DNA of 64,000 nt from Geminicoccaceae bacterium (GCA_028279345.1 JANQNY010000053.1:36982-100981), one strand, 5' to 3'. Counted from the stretch's first letter, positions 36,038 to 44,851 are shown. Numbers and translations are program-made. Notes: generated by a model not told the origin, from the sequence alone.

Positions 36038-36757
36038 GTGGAGGCGGGGCTGCTCGACGTCCGCATCTGGCGCGGCGGCGATGAAGGTGCGTTTGCGTCC
36101 TATCGCGTGCCGGCGCGCGAAAACCAGACCGTGCTCGACGTCGTGACCGAGGTGCAGCGGTGCTTCGAGCCGTCGCTCGCCTACCGCTTCTCCTGCCGCG
36201 TCGGGGTGTGCGGCTCCTGTGCGATGACGGTCAACGGGGCGCCACGCTGGACCTGCCGGACGCACGTCAAGCGCGTTGCTGACGACGGCGCCCTCACCAT
36301 CGAGCCCCTGCGCCATCTGCCGCTGGTCAAGGATCTCGTCTCCGACGTGGAGACGTTCTTCGACAAGTGGACGCAGGTCGGCGTGTTCGAGGGAACGGCG
36401 ACGCGCGCCGAGCCACCGGCGGCAGTGGCACCGACGAGCCGCGAGCGCGCGGCGGCGGATGCGGCGATCCAATGCATCAACTGTGCCGTCTGCTACGCCG
36501 CCTGCGACGTGGTCGGGTGGGACCATGATTATCTCGGGCCAGCAGCGCTCAACCGCGCCTGGACGCTGGTCAACGACGTGCGGGTCGCCGACCGGCATGG
36601 TGCTTTGGAGCGGGCGATGGGTGAGGGGGGCTGCCACTCGTGCCACTCTCACGGCGCCTGCATGGAACACTGTCCGGTCGGCCTGAGCCCGACGGCCAGC
36701 ATCGCCGGGCTCAAGCGGACGGCCTTCTGGTCGCTCTTGAAGGGGCGCGCGGCGTGA
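36038..36757 (+). CDS. Succinate dehydrogenase/fumarate reductase-like iron-sulphur subunit
   Basis: 239 residues. The N-terminal plant-type ferredoxin domain has C53, C58, C61 and C73 (FSCRVGVCGSCAM) for a 2Fe-2S cluster. The C-terminal domain has CINCAVCYAAC (C146, C149, C152, C156) and later CHSCHSHGACMEHCP for the 4Fe-4S and 3Fe-4S clusters. It carries electrons between the flavoprotein and the membrane anchor. The gene is first in an operon with the order B-C-D-A, unlike the usual sdhCDAB, so it is probably not the housekeeping complex II. GTG start at 36038. Confidence 0.9.
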   Translation: MEAGLLDVRIWRGGDEGAFASYRVPARENQTVLDVVTEVQRCFEPSLAYRFSCRVGVCGSCAMTVNGAPRWTCRTHVKRVADDGALTIEPLRHLPLVKDLVSDVETFFDKWTQVGVFEGTATRAEPPAAVAPTSRERAAADAAIQCINCAVCYAACDVVGWDHDYLGPAALNRAWTLVNDVRVADRHGALERAMGEGGCHSCHSHGACMEHCPVGLSPTASIAGLKRTAFWSLLKGRAA

Positions 36758-37092
36758 GCGAGCGGCACCTCTACGCCCTGCAGCGCATGACGGCCTTGGT
36801 CATGGCCCCGCTGGTGCTCGTGCACCTCATCTTGATCGTCTACGCGGTCCAGGGTGGGCTCACCGCAGCCGAAATCCTCGAGCGCACCCAGGGCAGTGCC
36901 GGCTGGGCCCTCTTCTACGGCCTGTTCGTCCTCTCGGCGGCGATCCACGCACCCATCGGCCTCCGCAACGTCATGCGGGAGTGGACACCGCTGAAAGGCC
37001 GCCCGCTCGATCTGACCATGCTGGCCTTCGCCCTGCTGCTCATCGTCTTGGGGCTTCGCGCGGTCGTGGCGGTCGTCGGGGGTGGCGGTTGA
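36754..37092 (+). CDS. SDH/FRD-like membrane anchor subunit (first)
   Basis: 112 residues from a GTG that overlaps the upstream stop (GTGA). Three hydrophobic helices are predicted. RHLYALQRMTALVM followed by LVHLILIVY resembles SdhC, where a His in the second part ligates haem b; H27 or another conserved His may do so here. It forms the quinone-reactive membrane domain with the next protein. Its stop overlaps the next start (TTGA). Confidence 0.85.
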   Translation: MSERHLYALQRMTALVMAPLVLVHLILIVYAVQGGLTAAEILERTQGSAGWALFYGLFVLSAAIHAPIGLRNVMREWTPLKGRPLDLTMLAFALLLIVLGLRAVVAVVGGGG

Positions 37093-37430
37093 GCGGCCGC
37101 GGCCTTGGCTTGTGGGCGGCCCTGGGGCATCGGCTTTCAGGTGTGGCGCTCGCGGCCTTCCTGCCGCTGCACTTTCTGGCGCTAGGCTTGGCGCTCGAGG
37201 GCGCCGATCGTTTCGACAGCTTTCTCCGCTTCTCGGACCTGCCGCTCGTCAAGCTGGCCGAGCTGGGGCTCGTCGTCTTCTTGAGCCTGCATCTCTTGTT
37301 CGGCTTGCGCGTCCTCGCCATCGAGCTGCTGCCTTGGCCTTCGGCTGACGGGCAGCGCCTGCGGCTGGTCTACGCAGGTGTCGCCATGACGGCGGTTGCC
37401 GCCATCGCGTTCGTCGTGAGCGTCGTCTGA
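37089..37430 (+). CDS. SDH/FRD-like membrane anchor subunit (second)
   Basis: 113 residues, taking the TTG at 37089 that overlaps the preceding stop. Other starts are possible but this junction matches the rest of the operon. Three helices are predicted. GLWAALGHRLSGVALAAFLP and VFLSLHLLFGLR hold His residues suited to haem or quinone binding. The stop overlaps the flavoprotein ATG by one base (TGATG). Confidence 0.82.
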   Translation: MSGRGLGLWAALGHRLSGVALAAFLPLHFLALGLALEGADRFDSFLRFSDLPLVKLAELGLVVFLSLHLLFGLRVLAIELLPWPSADGQRLRLVYAGVAMTAVAAIAFVVSVV

Positions 37431-39193
37431 TGCAGGTCGAGCGGCACCAGACGGACATCCTCATTCTGGGCTCCGGCGGGGCGGGGCTCTTTGCAGCCCT
37501 GCACGCGACCCAGGCCGCCCCGAACCTCGACATCACGGTCGCGGTCAAGGGGCTCCTCGGCAAGAGCGGCTGCACGCGGATGGTCCAGGGTGGCTACAAC
37601 GTGGCGCTCGCCAACGACGACAGCATCGAACGCCACTTCATGGACACCATCGTCGGCGGCAAATGGCTGCCCCGCCAGGACCTCGCCTGGCGCCTCTGCA
37701 CCGGCGCTGTCGAGCGCATTCAGGAGCTCGAAAACGAGATCGGCTGCTTCTTCGACAGGAACGCCGACGGCACGCTTCACCAGAAGGCGTTCGCGGGGCA
37801 GAGCTTCGACCGCACCGTGCACAAGGGCGATCTCACGGGCATCGAGATCATCAACCGGCTGATGGAGCAGGTCCGGGCGCGGGCTGTTCGCAGACTCGAG
37901 GAGCACCGGGCCATCGAGTTCGTGCCCGCGGCCGACGGCTCCGGCATCGCCGGCGTGCTGCTGATCGATGTGCGCGGGGGCACCTACCGGTTCGTCCAGG
38001 CGAAGGCGGTGCTGCTCGCCACCGGTGCCGGTCCGTCGATGTACCTCTACCACACGCCGTCAGGCGAGAAGACCTGCGACGGGCTCGCGATGGCGCTCCG
38101 CTCGGGCCTCGACCTGCGCGACATGGAGATGGTGCAGTTTCACCCGACGGGACTCCTCGGTGGGCCGGACACGCGCATGACGGGGACGGTGCTGGAAGAG
38201 GGGCTCCGGGGTGCGGGCGGCCACATCCTCAACGGCGAGCGGGAGCGCTTTCTCGCCGGCTACGATCCGGCCGGCGAACGTGCGACGCGCGACGTGGTGA
38301 GCCGCGGGATCTATGCCGAAATGCGCGCAGGTCGCACCACGCCGATGGGCGGCGTCTACATCTCGATGGCGCATCTCGGCGCCGAGAAGGTCGCCGCTAT
38401 GTTCCCCGGCATGGTGAAGCGCTGCGCCGATTGCGGGTTCGACCTTGCGGGCGGTTTGGTCGAAGTCGTGCCGACCGCGCATTACATGATGGGCGGCGTC
38501 GAGTTCGACATCGACGGCTCGACGGCCCTGCCGGGCCTCTTCGCTGCCGGCGAGGACTGTGGTGGTGTCCACGGTGCCAACCGCCTAGGCGGCAATGGCG
38601 TTGCCAACTCGACCGTGTTCGGCGGGATCGCTGGCGACAGCATGGCCGCCTTCGTCGGCCGCGAGGGCCGCTGGCGCGAGCCAGACGAGGCGGCGCTCGA
38701 TGCCGGCATCGCCCGTGCGGAAGTGCCCTTCGGCCGTCCGACCGGCGACCTCTTCGGCCTGCGTGATCGGCTGGCGCGGACGATGTGGGACGATGTCGGC
38801 GTCATTCGTGACCGTAGCGGGCTCGAGGTCGCTCTTATGCGCATCCGGGACTATCGCGCGGAGCTGCGCGAGGTCGGTGTTGTGGATGCCGACCGGCGCT
38901 TCAACCCGACTTGGCACGACTGGTTGAACCTGGAGAGCCTGATCGACATCGCCGAAGTGATCGCCCGCGCCGCACTTGCTCGTGAGGACAGCCGCGGTGC
39001 GCACTTCCGTGAGGATTTACCCGAGGCCGGTCCACTCGAGACCTCTATCTACACGAGGGTGCGAAGACAGGCGGACGCGCTTGAGCTCGAGCTGGCGCCG
39101 GTGGCCTTCGACATCGTCCGACCGGGCGAGAGCCTGATTGAAGGCGCGGCCGGCGCACCACCCGCGCTCGCCGAAGCGGGGAGCCCTGGATGA
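37430..39193 (+). CDS. SDH/FRD-like flavoprotein subunit lacking the covalent FAD histidine
   Basis: 587 residues. Dinucleotide-binding fold LILGSGGAGLFAAL, active-site stretches MVQFHPTGLL, VSRGIYAEM, PTAHYMMGGVEF and the FAD-binding GEDCGGVHGANRLGGN. The usual covalent-FAD motif H-T-x-A-A-Q-G-G reads GCTRMVQGG here, so Cys48 replaces the histidine. FAD is therefore probably non-covalent, as in L-aspartate oxidase and some fumarate reductases; this tends to lower the flavin potential and favours other substrates. The next gene overlaps by 4 bases. Likely reaction: dehydrogenation of a succinate-like acid, or its reverse. Confidence 0.88.
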   Translation: MQVERHQTDILILGSGGAGLFAALHATQAAPNLDITVAVKGLLGKSGCTRMVQGGYNVALANDDSIERHFMDTIVGGKWLPRQDLAWRLCTGAVERIQELENEIGCFFDRNADGTLHQKAFAGQSFDRTVHKGDLTGIEIINRLMEQVRARAVRRLEEHRAIEFVPAADGSGIAGVLLIDVRGGTYRFVQAKAVLLATGAGPSMYLYHTPSGEKTCDGLAMALRSGLDLRDMEMVQFHPTGLLGGPDTRMTGTVLEEGLRGAGGHILNGERERFLAGYDPAGERATRDVVSRGIYAEMRAGRTTPMGGVYISMAHLGAEKVAAMFPGMVKRCADCGFDLAGGLVEVVPTAHYMMGGVEFDIDGSTALPGLFAAGEDCGGVHGANRLGGNGVANSTVFGGIAGDSMAAFVGREGRWREPDEAALDAGIARAEVPFGRPTGDLFGLRDRLARTMWDDVGVIRDRSGLEVALMRIRDYRAELREVGVVDADRRFNPTWHDWLNLESLIDIAEVIARAALAREDSRGAHFREDLPEAGPLETSIYTRVRRQADALELELAPVAFDIVRPGESLIEGAAGAPPALAEAGSPG

Positions 39194-40155
39194 TCGCGAA
39201 CGCGCAGATCGAGACCGCCGCCTACGAGGTCATGAAGAAGGCCGCGATCGACATTCCCGAGGACTATCTCGGTGGCGTCAAGCGGATGATCGACCTCGAG
39301 ACCGGCGACCTCTCCAGCTTCGTGCTCAACTCGATGGTCGAGAACTGGGAGGCGGCGAGCGAGGACCGGCGGCCGATGTGCGCGGACACGGGCCTGCCGC
39401 GCTACTTCGTCAAGGTCGGCAACGAAGCCGCGGTCGAGGGCGGCTTTTGCGCGGTGGAGCAGGCGCTTCGCTCGGCGACAGCGCGCGCGACCCACGACGT
39501 GCCGCTCCGGCCCAACCGCGTGCACCCACTCTGGCGGACCGAGCACAACAACAATGTCGGCATCAACGCACCGGAGATCGAGTGGAGCTTCGAGCCCGAT
39601 GCTGACTGGATCGACATCACCACCGTGCACAAGGGCGGCCTTTTCGGCACCGACTACCGCATGCTGTTTCCGGGCGACGGCATCGACGGGATCAAGCGGT
39701 TCTTCCTCGACACGCTGATCGCTTTCGGCAAGCGCGGCCTAGCCTGTCAGCCGGCGATCGTCGGCGTCGGGATCGGCGGTTCGAAGGACATCTGCATGAC
39801 GCTCGGCAAGCAGGCCTGCTGCCTCCGGGTCGTCGGCGACGAGAACCCCGATCCGCGGATCGCCGCGCTGGAGCGCGAACTTACCGAGTTAGGCAACAAC
39901 ATCGGCATGGGGCCGATGGGCTTCGTTGGCAAATCCATGGTCGTCGATTGCCATATCGAGGTGGGCTACACCCATACGGGCGGCATGCCGGTGAGCGTCC
40001 ACACCTTCTGCCTCAGCTCCAGGCGGGCCACGGCGCGGGTGCACGCCGACGGTGGCATCGCCTATCGCACCGATCCGCAGTGGTTCACCCCTTACATGCG
40101 TCGGGAGACGATCGCATGGCCGAGCAGCGAACGCGCCTTAGACAGCGTCGGCTGA
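39190..40155 (+). CDS. Class I fumarase/tartrate dehydratase-like alpha subunit
   Basis: 321 residues with the iron-sulphur hydro-lyase alpha pattern. Candidate 4Fe-4S ligands are C64 (MCADTGLP), C186 (ACQPAIVGVGIGG) and C274 (HTFCLSSR), plus THTGGMPVSV. Members hydrate or dehydrate C4-C5 acids such as fumarate/malate, tartrate, or mesaconate/citramalate. ATGA overlap with the flavoprotein gene. The product of the SDH-like enzyme, an enedioate, would be the natural substrate. Confidence 0.88.
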   Translation: MIANAQIETAAYEVMKKAAIDIPEDYLGGVKRMIDLETGDLSSFVLNSMVENWEAASEDRRPMCADTGLPRYFVKVGNEAAVEGGFCAVEQALRSATARATHDVPLRPNRVHPLWRTEHNNNVGINAPEIEWSFEPDADWIDITTVHKGGLFGTDYRMLFPGDGIDGIKRFFLDTLIAFGKRGLACQPAIVGVGIGGSKDICMTLGKQACCLRVVGDENPDPRIAALERELTELGNNIGMGPMGFVGKSMVVDCHIEVGYTHTGGMPVSVHTFCLSSRRATARVHADGGIAYRTDPQWFTPYMRRETIAWPSSERALDSVG

Positions 40156-40799
40156 GCCTGCCGGCTTCCGCCGAAGCGATCGCCGAGCTGGCACCCGGCG
40201 ATGTCGTCTATCTCACCGGTGTCGTCTACACGGCGCGCGAGGGCGTCTACCAGCGCATCGTGGTCGACCGCGAGCCGCTGCCTATGTCCGACATCGCCGC
40301 CATCAGCAACGCCAACTTCCACTGTTCGCCCGCTGCCGCGCCCGATGACCGGGGCGGCTACACGATCGGCGGCGTGACGGCGACGGCATCGTTTCGCTTC
40401 TCGAAGTACATGGCCGAGTGGCTGGACCTAACCGGGACCAGGATCGTGATCGGCAAGGGCGGGATGAGCGCGGCGGACTATCAGAACGTCATGGCGCCCC
40501 GGGGCGCCGTCTATCTGACCACAGTCGGCTATGGCACGGGTGCCCTCTTGGGTCGCGGCGTGAAGGGCGTCGAGGCCGTCCACTGGCTCGACGAGCTCGG
40601 CATCGCTCAGGCCATGTGGTTCTTCCGCGTCGAGAACTTCGGCCCGTTCATCGTGGACAGCGATGTCGCCGGCAACTCGCTGTTCCAAAGCGAGGGGGAA
40701 CGCGTCAACGAGGGTATCGAGGCCCTCTATGCCGGTCTCAAGCCGCCGGCGCTCGCTCGCTATGGCGAGACCGACGACCGTCGCGAAGAATTGCTCTGA
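40116..40799 (+). CDS. Class I fumarase/tartrate dehydratase-like beta subunit
   Basis: 227 residues from the ATG at 40116 with GGAG 9 bases upstream. It overlaps the alpha gene by 40 bases. The swivel-domain core VIGKGGMSAADYQNVM and the ending VENFGPFIVDSD are typical. The substrate-binding signature usually seen as GP-T-T-S-x-RM is replaced by GGVTATASFRFSKYM, a clear departure from fumarase and tartrate dehydratase. This may reflect a different substrate. Confidence 0.86.
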   Translation: MAEQRTRLRQRRLSLPASAEAIAELAPGDVVYLTGVVYTAREGVYQRIVVDREPLPMSDIAAISNANFHCSPAAAPDDRGGYTIGGVTATASFRFSKYMAEWLDLTGTRIVIGKGGMSAADYQNVMAPRGAVYLTTVGYGTGALLGRGVKGVEAVHWLDELGIAQAMWFFRVENFGPFIVDSDVAGNSLFQSEGERVNEGIEALYAGLKPPALARYGETDDRREELL

Positions 40800-40852
40800 C
40801 CAGCCAGCCCCAGTCCCACCACCACCAAGAAGATCTTTAGGGAGAGCCCACC

Positions 40853-41827
40853 ATGTCGAGCATCAAGCTTGGAGTTGCCGTTGCCGCGTCGCTCGCTGCA
40901 GCCTCGCCGGCCTTCGCCTATCCGGAGCAGCCGATTACGCTGGTGATCGCCTACGGCGCCGGCGGTGCCACAGACCTGTCGGGCCGGGCGCTCGCGACGG
41001 CTCTCGGGCCGACGGCGGAAGAGCCCATCCTGCCGGTGAACCGGACGGGTGCCGGCGGCGCCACCGGTTCGGCCTCGGTCGCCAACGCGGAGCCCGATGG
41101 CTACACCATGGCCGTGGCGCGCGTCGGGTCGCACACCGTCAATCCGGCGATGAAGGCGAACCTGCCATACACGCTCGACGACTTCACCTTTGTCGGCGTC
41201 TACGAGATCAACCCGGTGGCCTGCGCTGTCGCGGCGGATTCCGACATCAAGAGCATGGACGACCTCGTCGCGCGCGTCGAAGCCGAGCCTGGTACCGTCA
41301 GCTACAGCTCGTCGGGCGTCGGCTCGCTCCTGCACGTCGCGGGCGCGATGGTCTTGCGCATCTACGGCGTGGAGAACCCGGTCGAGGCCGTCGTGCATCT
41401 GCCGATGAAGGGTGGTGGCGAGGCGGCGACCGCGGTCCTCGCAGGCACCGCCGACTTCATCTGCACCAACTCGTCGGCGCTTTCGAGCTTCGTCGCCAAC
41501 GGCCAGCTCCGCCCCTTGCTCGTCACGACGGCAGAGCCGGTCGCCGGCTTCGATGCGCCGACCTCGGCTGACCTCGGCAAGCCCGAGCTGGAGCGGCTGG
41601 TCGGCTGGTCGGGCATTGCAGGGCCCGCGGGTCTGCCCGACGACGTGGTCCAGAAGTGGCGTGGCTGGCTCGAGGTTGCGGTCGCCGACGAGGGCTTTCA
41701 GGAGACGATGGGCCGTTTCGGATCGATCGTGGAGTTAATGTCGCCCGAGGAGTCGCTGGACTTCGTGAACCAGCAATATGAGGTCTTCAGCGAACTGGTG
41801 AACGAGCTCGACATGCGGGTCGAGTAG
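40853..41827 (+). CDS. tctC: Tripartite tricarboxylate transporter substrate-binding protein (TctC/Bug family)
   Basis: 324 residues with a signal peptide ending AFA-Y. Bug-family pattern: YPEQPITLVIAYGAGGATDL, NRTGAGGATGSA and AEPDGYT. It binds the carboxylate in the periplasm and delivers it to TctAB. It starts 53 bases after the fumarase-like beta gene, so the ligand is probably the substrate of this pathway. Confidence 0.92.
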   Translation: MSSIKLGVAVAASLAAASPAFAYPEQPITLVIAYGAGGATDLSGRALATALGPTAEEPILPVNRTGAGGATGSASVANAEPDGYTMAVARVGSHTVNPAMKANLPYTLDDFTFVGVYEINPVACAVAADSDIKSMDDLVARVEAEPGTVSYSSSGVGSLLHVAGAMVLRIYGVENPVEAVVHLPMKGGGEAATAVLAGTADFICTNSSALSSFVANGQLRPLLVTTAEPVAGFDAPTSADLGKPELERLVGWSGIAGPAGLPDDVVQKWRGWLEVAVADEGFQETMGRFGSIVELMSPEESLDFVNQQYEVFSELVNELDMRVE

Positions 41828-41894
41828 CGACGGCGTAGGGCCGTGCCGGTGGCCGCCGGCACTGCGCTTCACAGCATGATGGCGATGTAGGCTC

Positions 41895-42386
41895 GTGGCA
41901 CGGCTTCGCGGTGACTTCTGGACCGGCCTGGGTGTTGTCCTGCTCGGGTTGCTGCTGGTGTTCGTTGCGGTGCCTGAGGGTGTCGTGAGCCCGAGGAGCG
42001 TGCGCATCGCCGTCCTGTCGCCGGCGTTCTGGCCGAACATTCTGGCTTGGCTGCTGGTGGTGCTCGGAGGGGTGCTCGCCATCCGCGCCGCCCGGACGGA
42101 GGCGCCGGACCCGGTGACAGCTCAGGCGTCTTCGGGTCGAGCAGCCGGTCTCGCTCGCCTCGCTGTGTTCGCGGTCGGTGTCGTGCTCGTCTGTCTGTTC
42201 GCGACGACGCTCGGTCTGGTCTGGACGGCGATGCTCGCCTTCTTCGGCGTCGTTCTCTTGACCGGCACCCGTCACCTGCTGGCCGCCATTGCCGTCGCCG
42301 TGTTGCTGCCGTTGGCACTCTACTTCTTCTTTAACCATGTGGCCGGCGTGCCGATCCCGCAGGGTGTGTGGGTGAGGCTCCCTTGA
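41895..42386 (+). CDS. tctB: Tripartite tricarboxylate transporter small membrane subunit TctB
   Basis: 163 residues, four hydrophobic helices, starting with GTG at 41895. The DFWTGLGVVLLGLLL beginning and the two-plus-two helix layout fit TctB. The 3' end overlaps the start of tctA. Confidence 0.85.
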   Translation: MARLRGDFWTGLGVVLLGLLLVFVAVPEGVVSPRSVRIAVLSPAFWPNILAWLLVVLGGVLAIRAARTEAPDPVTAQASSGRAAGLARLAVFAVGVVLVCLFATTLGLVWTAMLAFFGVVLLTGTRHLLAAIAVAVLLPLALYFFFNHVAGVPIPQGVWVRLP

Positions 42387-43891
42387 GCTTCGCCGATACG
42401 CTGGTCGCCGCGTTCTCCCTGGTGGCCCACTGGGAGAGCATCCTCTACTTGGCGCTCGGCGTGACGGTCGGCGTGGTGGCGGGCGCCATCCCGGGCGTGT
42501 CGGCCACCATGGCGGTCGCCTTGACGCTCCCTTTCACCTTCGCGCTCGAGCCGATCTACGGCATTCTTTTGCTGCTCGGCGTCTACAAGGGCGGTATCTT
42601 CGGTGGGTCGATCCCGGCAATCTTGATCAAGACACCGGGGACGCCGGCGTCCTCGGCGACAACGCTCGACGGCTATCCGCTCGCCGAGCGGGGTGAGGCG
42701 GGGCGCGCCCTTGGGGTGGCGCTCTACGCGTCTTGCATCGCCGATCTGATCTCCAATCTGAGCCTGATCCTCTTCGCCGGATGGCTGGCATCCTTCGCGC
42801 TGAGCTTCGGGCCGCCGGAGTTCTTCGCGCTGATCGTCTTTTCACTCACGATCATCGCTGGGGTATCCGGCGACAGCCTCATCAAGGGGCTGATCGCCGC
42901 TGCTGGCGGGCTGTTCCTGGCAACGATCGGCCTCGACCTCGTCTACGGCACCGACCGGTTCAGCTTCGGCGACCCCAACCTGATGGGCGGGCTCAACTTC
43001 ATTGCGGTCCTCATCGGCCTCTTCGCCCTGCCCGAGATCATCGCTCACGTCTTTCGGGCGAAGGAGGATGTGCACGATCCGGCGCGCGCGCTCGGCGGCG
43101 GCTGGGCGACACTGGGCGACCTGCGCCGCTGCCTCAAGTCGATCGTGCGGGGTGGTCTGATTGGCGTCGTCCTCGGCGCCATTCCCGGTGTCGGCGGCGC
43201 GCCGGCGGCCTTCTTGAGCTACTCGGAGGCGCAGCGAACCTCGCCCAACCGCGCGAACTTCGGCAAGGGGGAAGTGGAAGGCGTCGCAGCAGCCGAGGCG
43301 GGCAACAACGGCGTCTGCGGCGCGACCCTCATCCCCTTGCTGTCGTTGGGCGTTCCGGGTGACGTCATTACCGCCATCATCATCGGCGCCTTCATGATCC
43401 ATGGGCTGCAGCCCGGCCCGATGCTGTTCGTGACCAACGCCGACATCGTCTACGCGCTGTTCATGGGCTTGATCTTGAGCTCGATCTTCCTCTTGGGGAT
43501 CGGTTCGGTGGCGATCCGCATCTTCCGGCTGGTGTCCGACATCCCGAAGTCCGTGCTGGCCCCCGCGGTGCTGGTGCTCTGTGTCTTCGGCACGTTCGCC
43601 ATCAACAATTCGATGTTCGACGTGGCGGTGATGTTCGCGATGGGCGGCCTGGGCTACCTGATGCTCGTGTTAGGCGTTCCGGCGGCACCATTCCTGATTG
43701 GCTTCATCCTCGGCCCGCTGCTCGAGGACAAGTTCCGTCAATCCATGCTGATGTCGGGTGGCGCGCCGGAGATCTTTGTCCGCAGTCCGATCACGTGGCT
43801 CTTCTGGGCGCTGACCGCGCTCGCGCTCGCCTTCATCATCGCGAGCCTGCGCAAGTCCTGGCGCGCAGCGGGTACCGCCAGCGAGACCTGA
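42368..43891 (+). CDS. tctA: Tripartite tricarboxylate transporter large permease TctA
   Basis: 507 residues with about 10-12 helices. Hallmarks are AGAIPGVSATMAVALTLPFT near the N-terminus and the inverted second copy GAIPGVGGAPAAFLSYSEAQ. The start could be the GTG at 42368 or, with a better ribosome site (GTGAGG), the TTG at 42383 that overlaps the tctB stop. It is the last gene of the operon and converges on mlaA. Confidence 0.93.
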   Translation: MGEAPLSFADTLVAAFSLVAHWESILYLALGVTVGVVAGAIPGVSATMAVALTLPFTFALEPIYGILLLLGVYKGGIFGGSIPAILIKTPGTPASSATTLDGYPLAERGEAGRALGVALYASCIADLISNLSLILFAGWLASFALSFGPPEFFALIVFSLTIIAGVSGDSLIKGLIAAAGGLFLATIGLDLVYGTDRFSFGDPNLMGGLNFIAVLIGLFALPEIIAHVFRAKEDVHDPARALGGGWATLGDLRRCLKSIVRGGLIGVVLGAIPGVGGAPAAFLSYSEAQRTSPNRANFGKGEVEGVAAAEAGNNGVCGATLIPLLSLGVPGDVITAIIIGAFMIHGLQPGPMLFVTNADIVYALFMGLILSSIFLLGIGSVAIRIFRLVSDIPKSVLAPAVLVLCVFGTFAINNSMFDVAVMFAMGGLGYLMLVLGVPAAPFLIGFILGPLLEDKFRQSMLMSGGAPEIFVRSPITWLFWALTALALAFIIASLRKSWRAAGTASET

Positions 43892-43921
43892 TGCGGCAGC
43901 ACGTGATGGGCGGGGTGACGC

Positions 43922-44698
43922 CTACTGCGGCAGGAATTCTTCCTGGAAGATGTCCTGGCCTTCGTCGGTCGTCGGAACCTCGCCGTTGAAGATCTCCTGC
44001 TCGCGCCGCTGCAGGTAGATGCTGCGGAGCGACGCATAGTAATCGAGGCTGGAGCGCTCCAGATCATCGAGCTGGTCGAGTACGCCCTCGCGCAAATCGA
44101 TCGCGCGCAACGCTGCAACGGGGATCGTCACTTCAGTCGGCGCGAAGAAGCCCCAAGGCGTCGTCACGAAGTCGACCGCGAACCCGCCAGTATCACGAAT
44201 GGTCGAGGGGCCGAAGAAGGGGATCACGAAATAGGCGCTGTCCTTCCAGCCCCACACCGCGAGCGTCTGCCCGAAATCCTCGCGGGCGTAGGGCCGGTTG
44301 TACGGTGGCTCCAGGTTGCTGGCGACATCGAAGATACCGCCGAGGCCGAGGGTCGTGTTGATGAAGAAGCGACCGAAAGCGTTGCCAAAGCGCTCGCCAT
44401 TACCCTGCAGCGCGCCGTTGATGAAGTTCACCGGCTCGGAGAGGTTCAAGTAGACGTTGCCGACACCGGTTCTCACGACTTCTGGCGTTACGGCGCGGTA
44501 ACCGATCGCCAGTGGCTTGAGGATCGCGCCGTCGATCACCTGGTTTACGGAGAAGATGGCCCGATTGGTCCGCTCGAACGGGTCTTCGGGGGTCTGCGCA
44601 GAGGCTGCCGCCGGCATCAGTAGGCCCGCGAGCGCCAAGCCCAGCAGCCGGCGCGGACGGACGTGTCGTGCCGGGCGAGGCGGCGCAGGATCGAGCAT
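43922..44698 (-). CDS. mlaA: MlaA/VacJ family phospholipid-retention protein without a lipobox
   Basis: 258 residues. MlaA removes misplaced phospholipid from the outer leaflet of the outer membrane. Typical stretches are EDPFERTNRAIFSVNQVID, LNLSEPVNFINGALQG, GRFFINTTLGLGGIFDVA and VIPFFGPSTIRD. The signal peptide ends ASA-Q with no Cys, so unlike E. coli MlaA it is not predicted to be lipidated. The ATG at 44698 is preferred over a TTG just upstream because of the AGAGAGG ribosome site. No mlaFEDB genes are adjacent. Confidence 0.88.
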   Translation of the reverse strand: MLDPAPPRPARHVRPRRLLGLALAGLLMPAAASAQTPEDPFERTNRAIFSVNQVIDGAILKPLAIGYRAVTPEVVRTGVGNVYLNLSEPVNFINGALQGNGERFGNAFGRFFINTTLGLGGIFDVASNLEPPYNRPYAREDFGQTLAVWGWKDSAYFVIPFFGPSTIRDTGGFAVDFVTTPWGFFAPTEVTIPVAALRAIDLREGVLDQLDDLERSSLDYYASLRSIYLQRREQEIFNGEVPTTDEGQDIFQEEFLPQ

Positions 44699-44851
44699 CA
44701 AGACCTCTCTTCATCAACGTTACACGGCGACCACGCCGCCCCGATACGTCGCCGGCGCCGTAGGTTCGTACGCGTTAGCCTCAGTTCGCCATTCACGCCA
44801 GTGCCTTTGGTCTAATTTCCGTTGTGCAATCTTCTTACTCGGAGTGACGGC

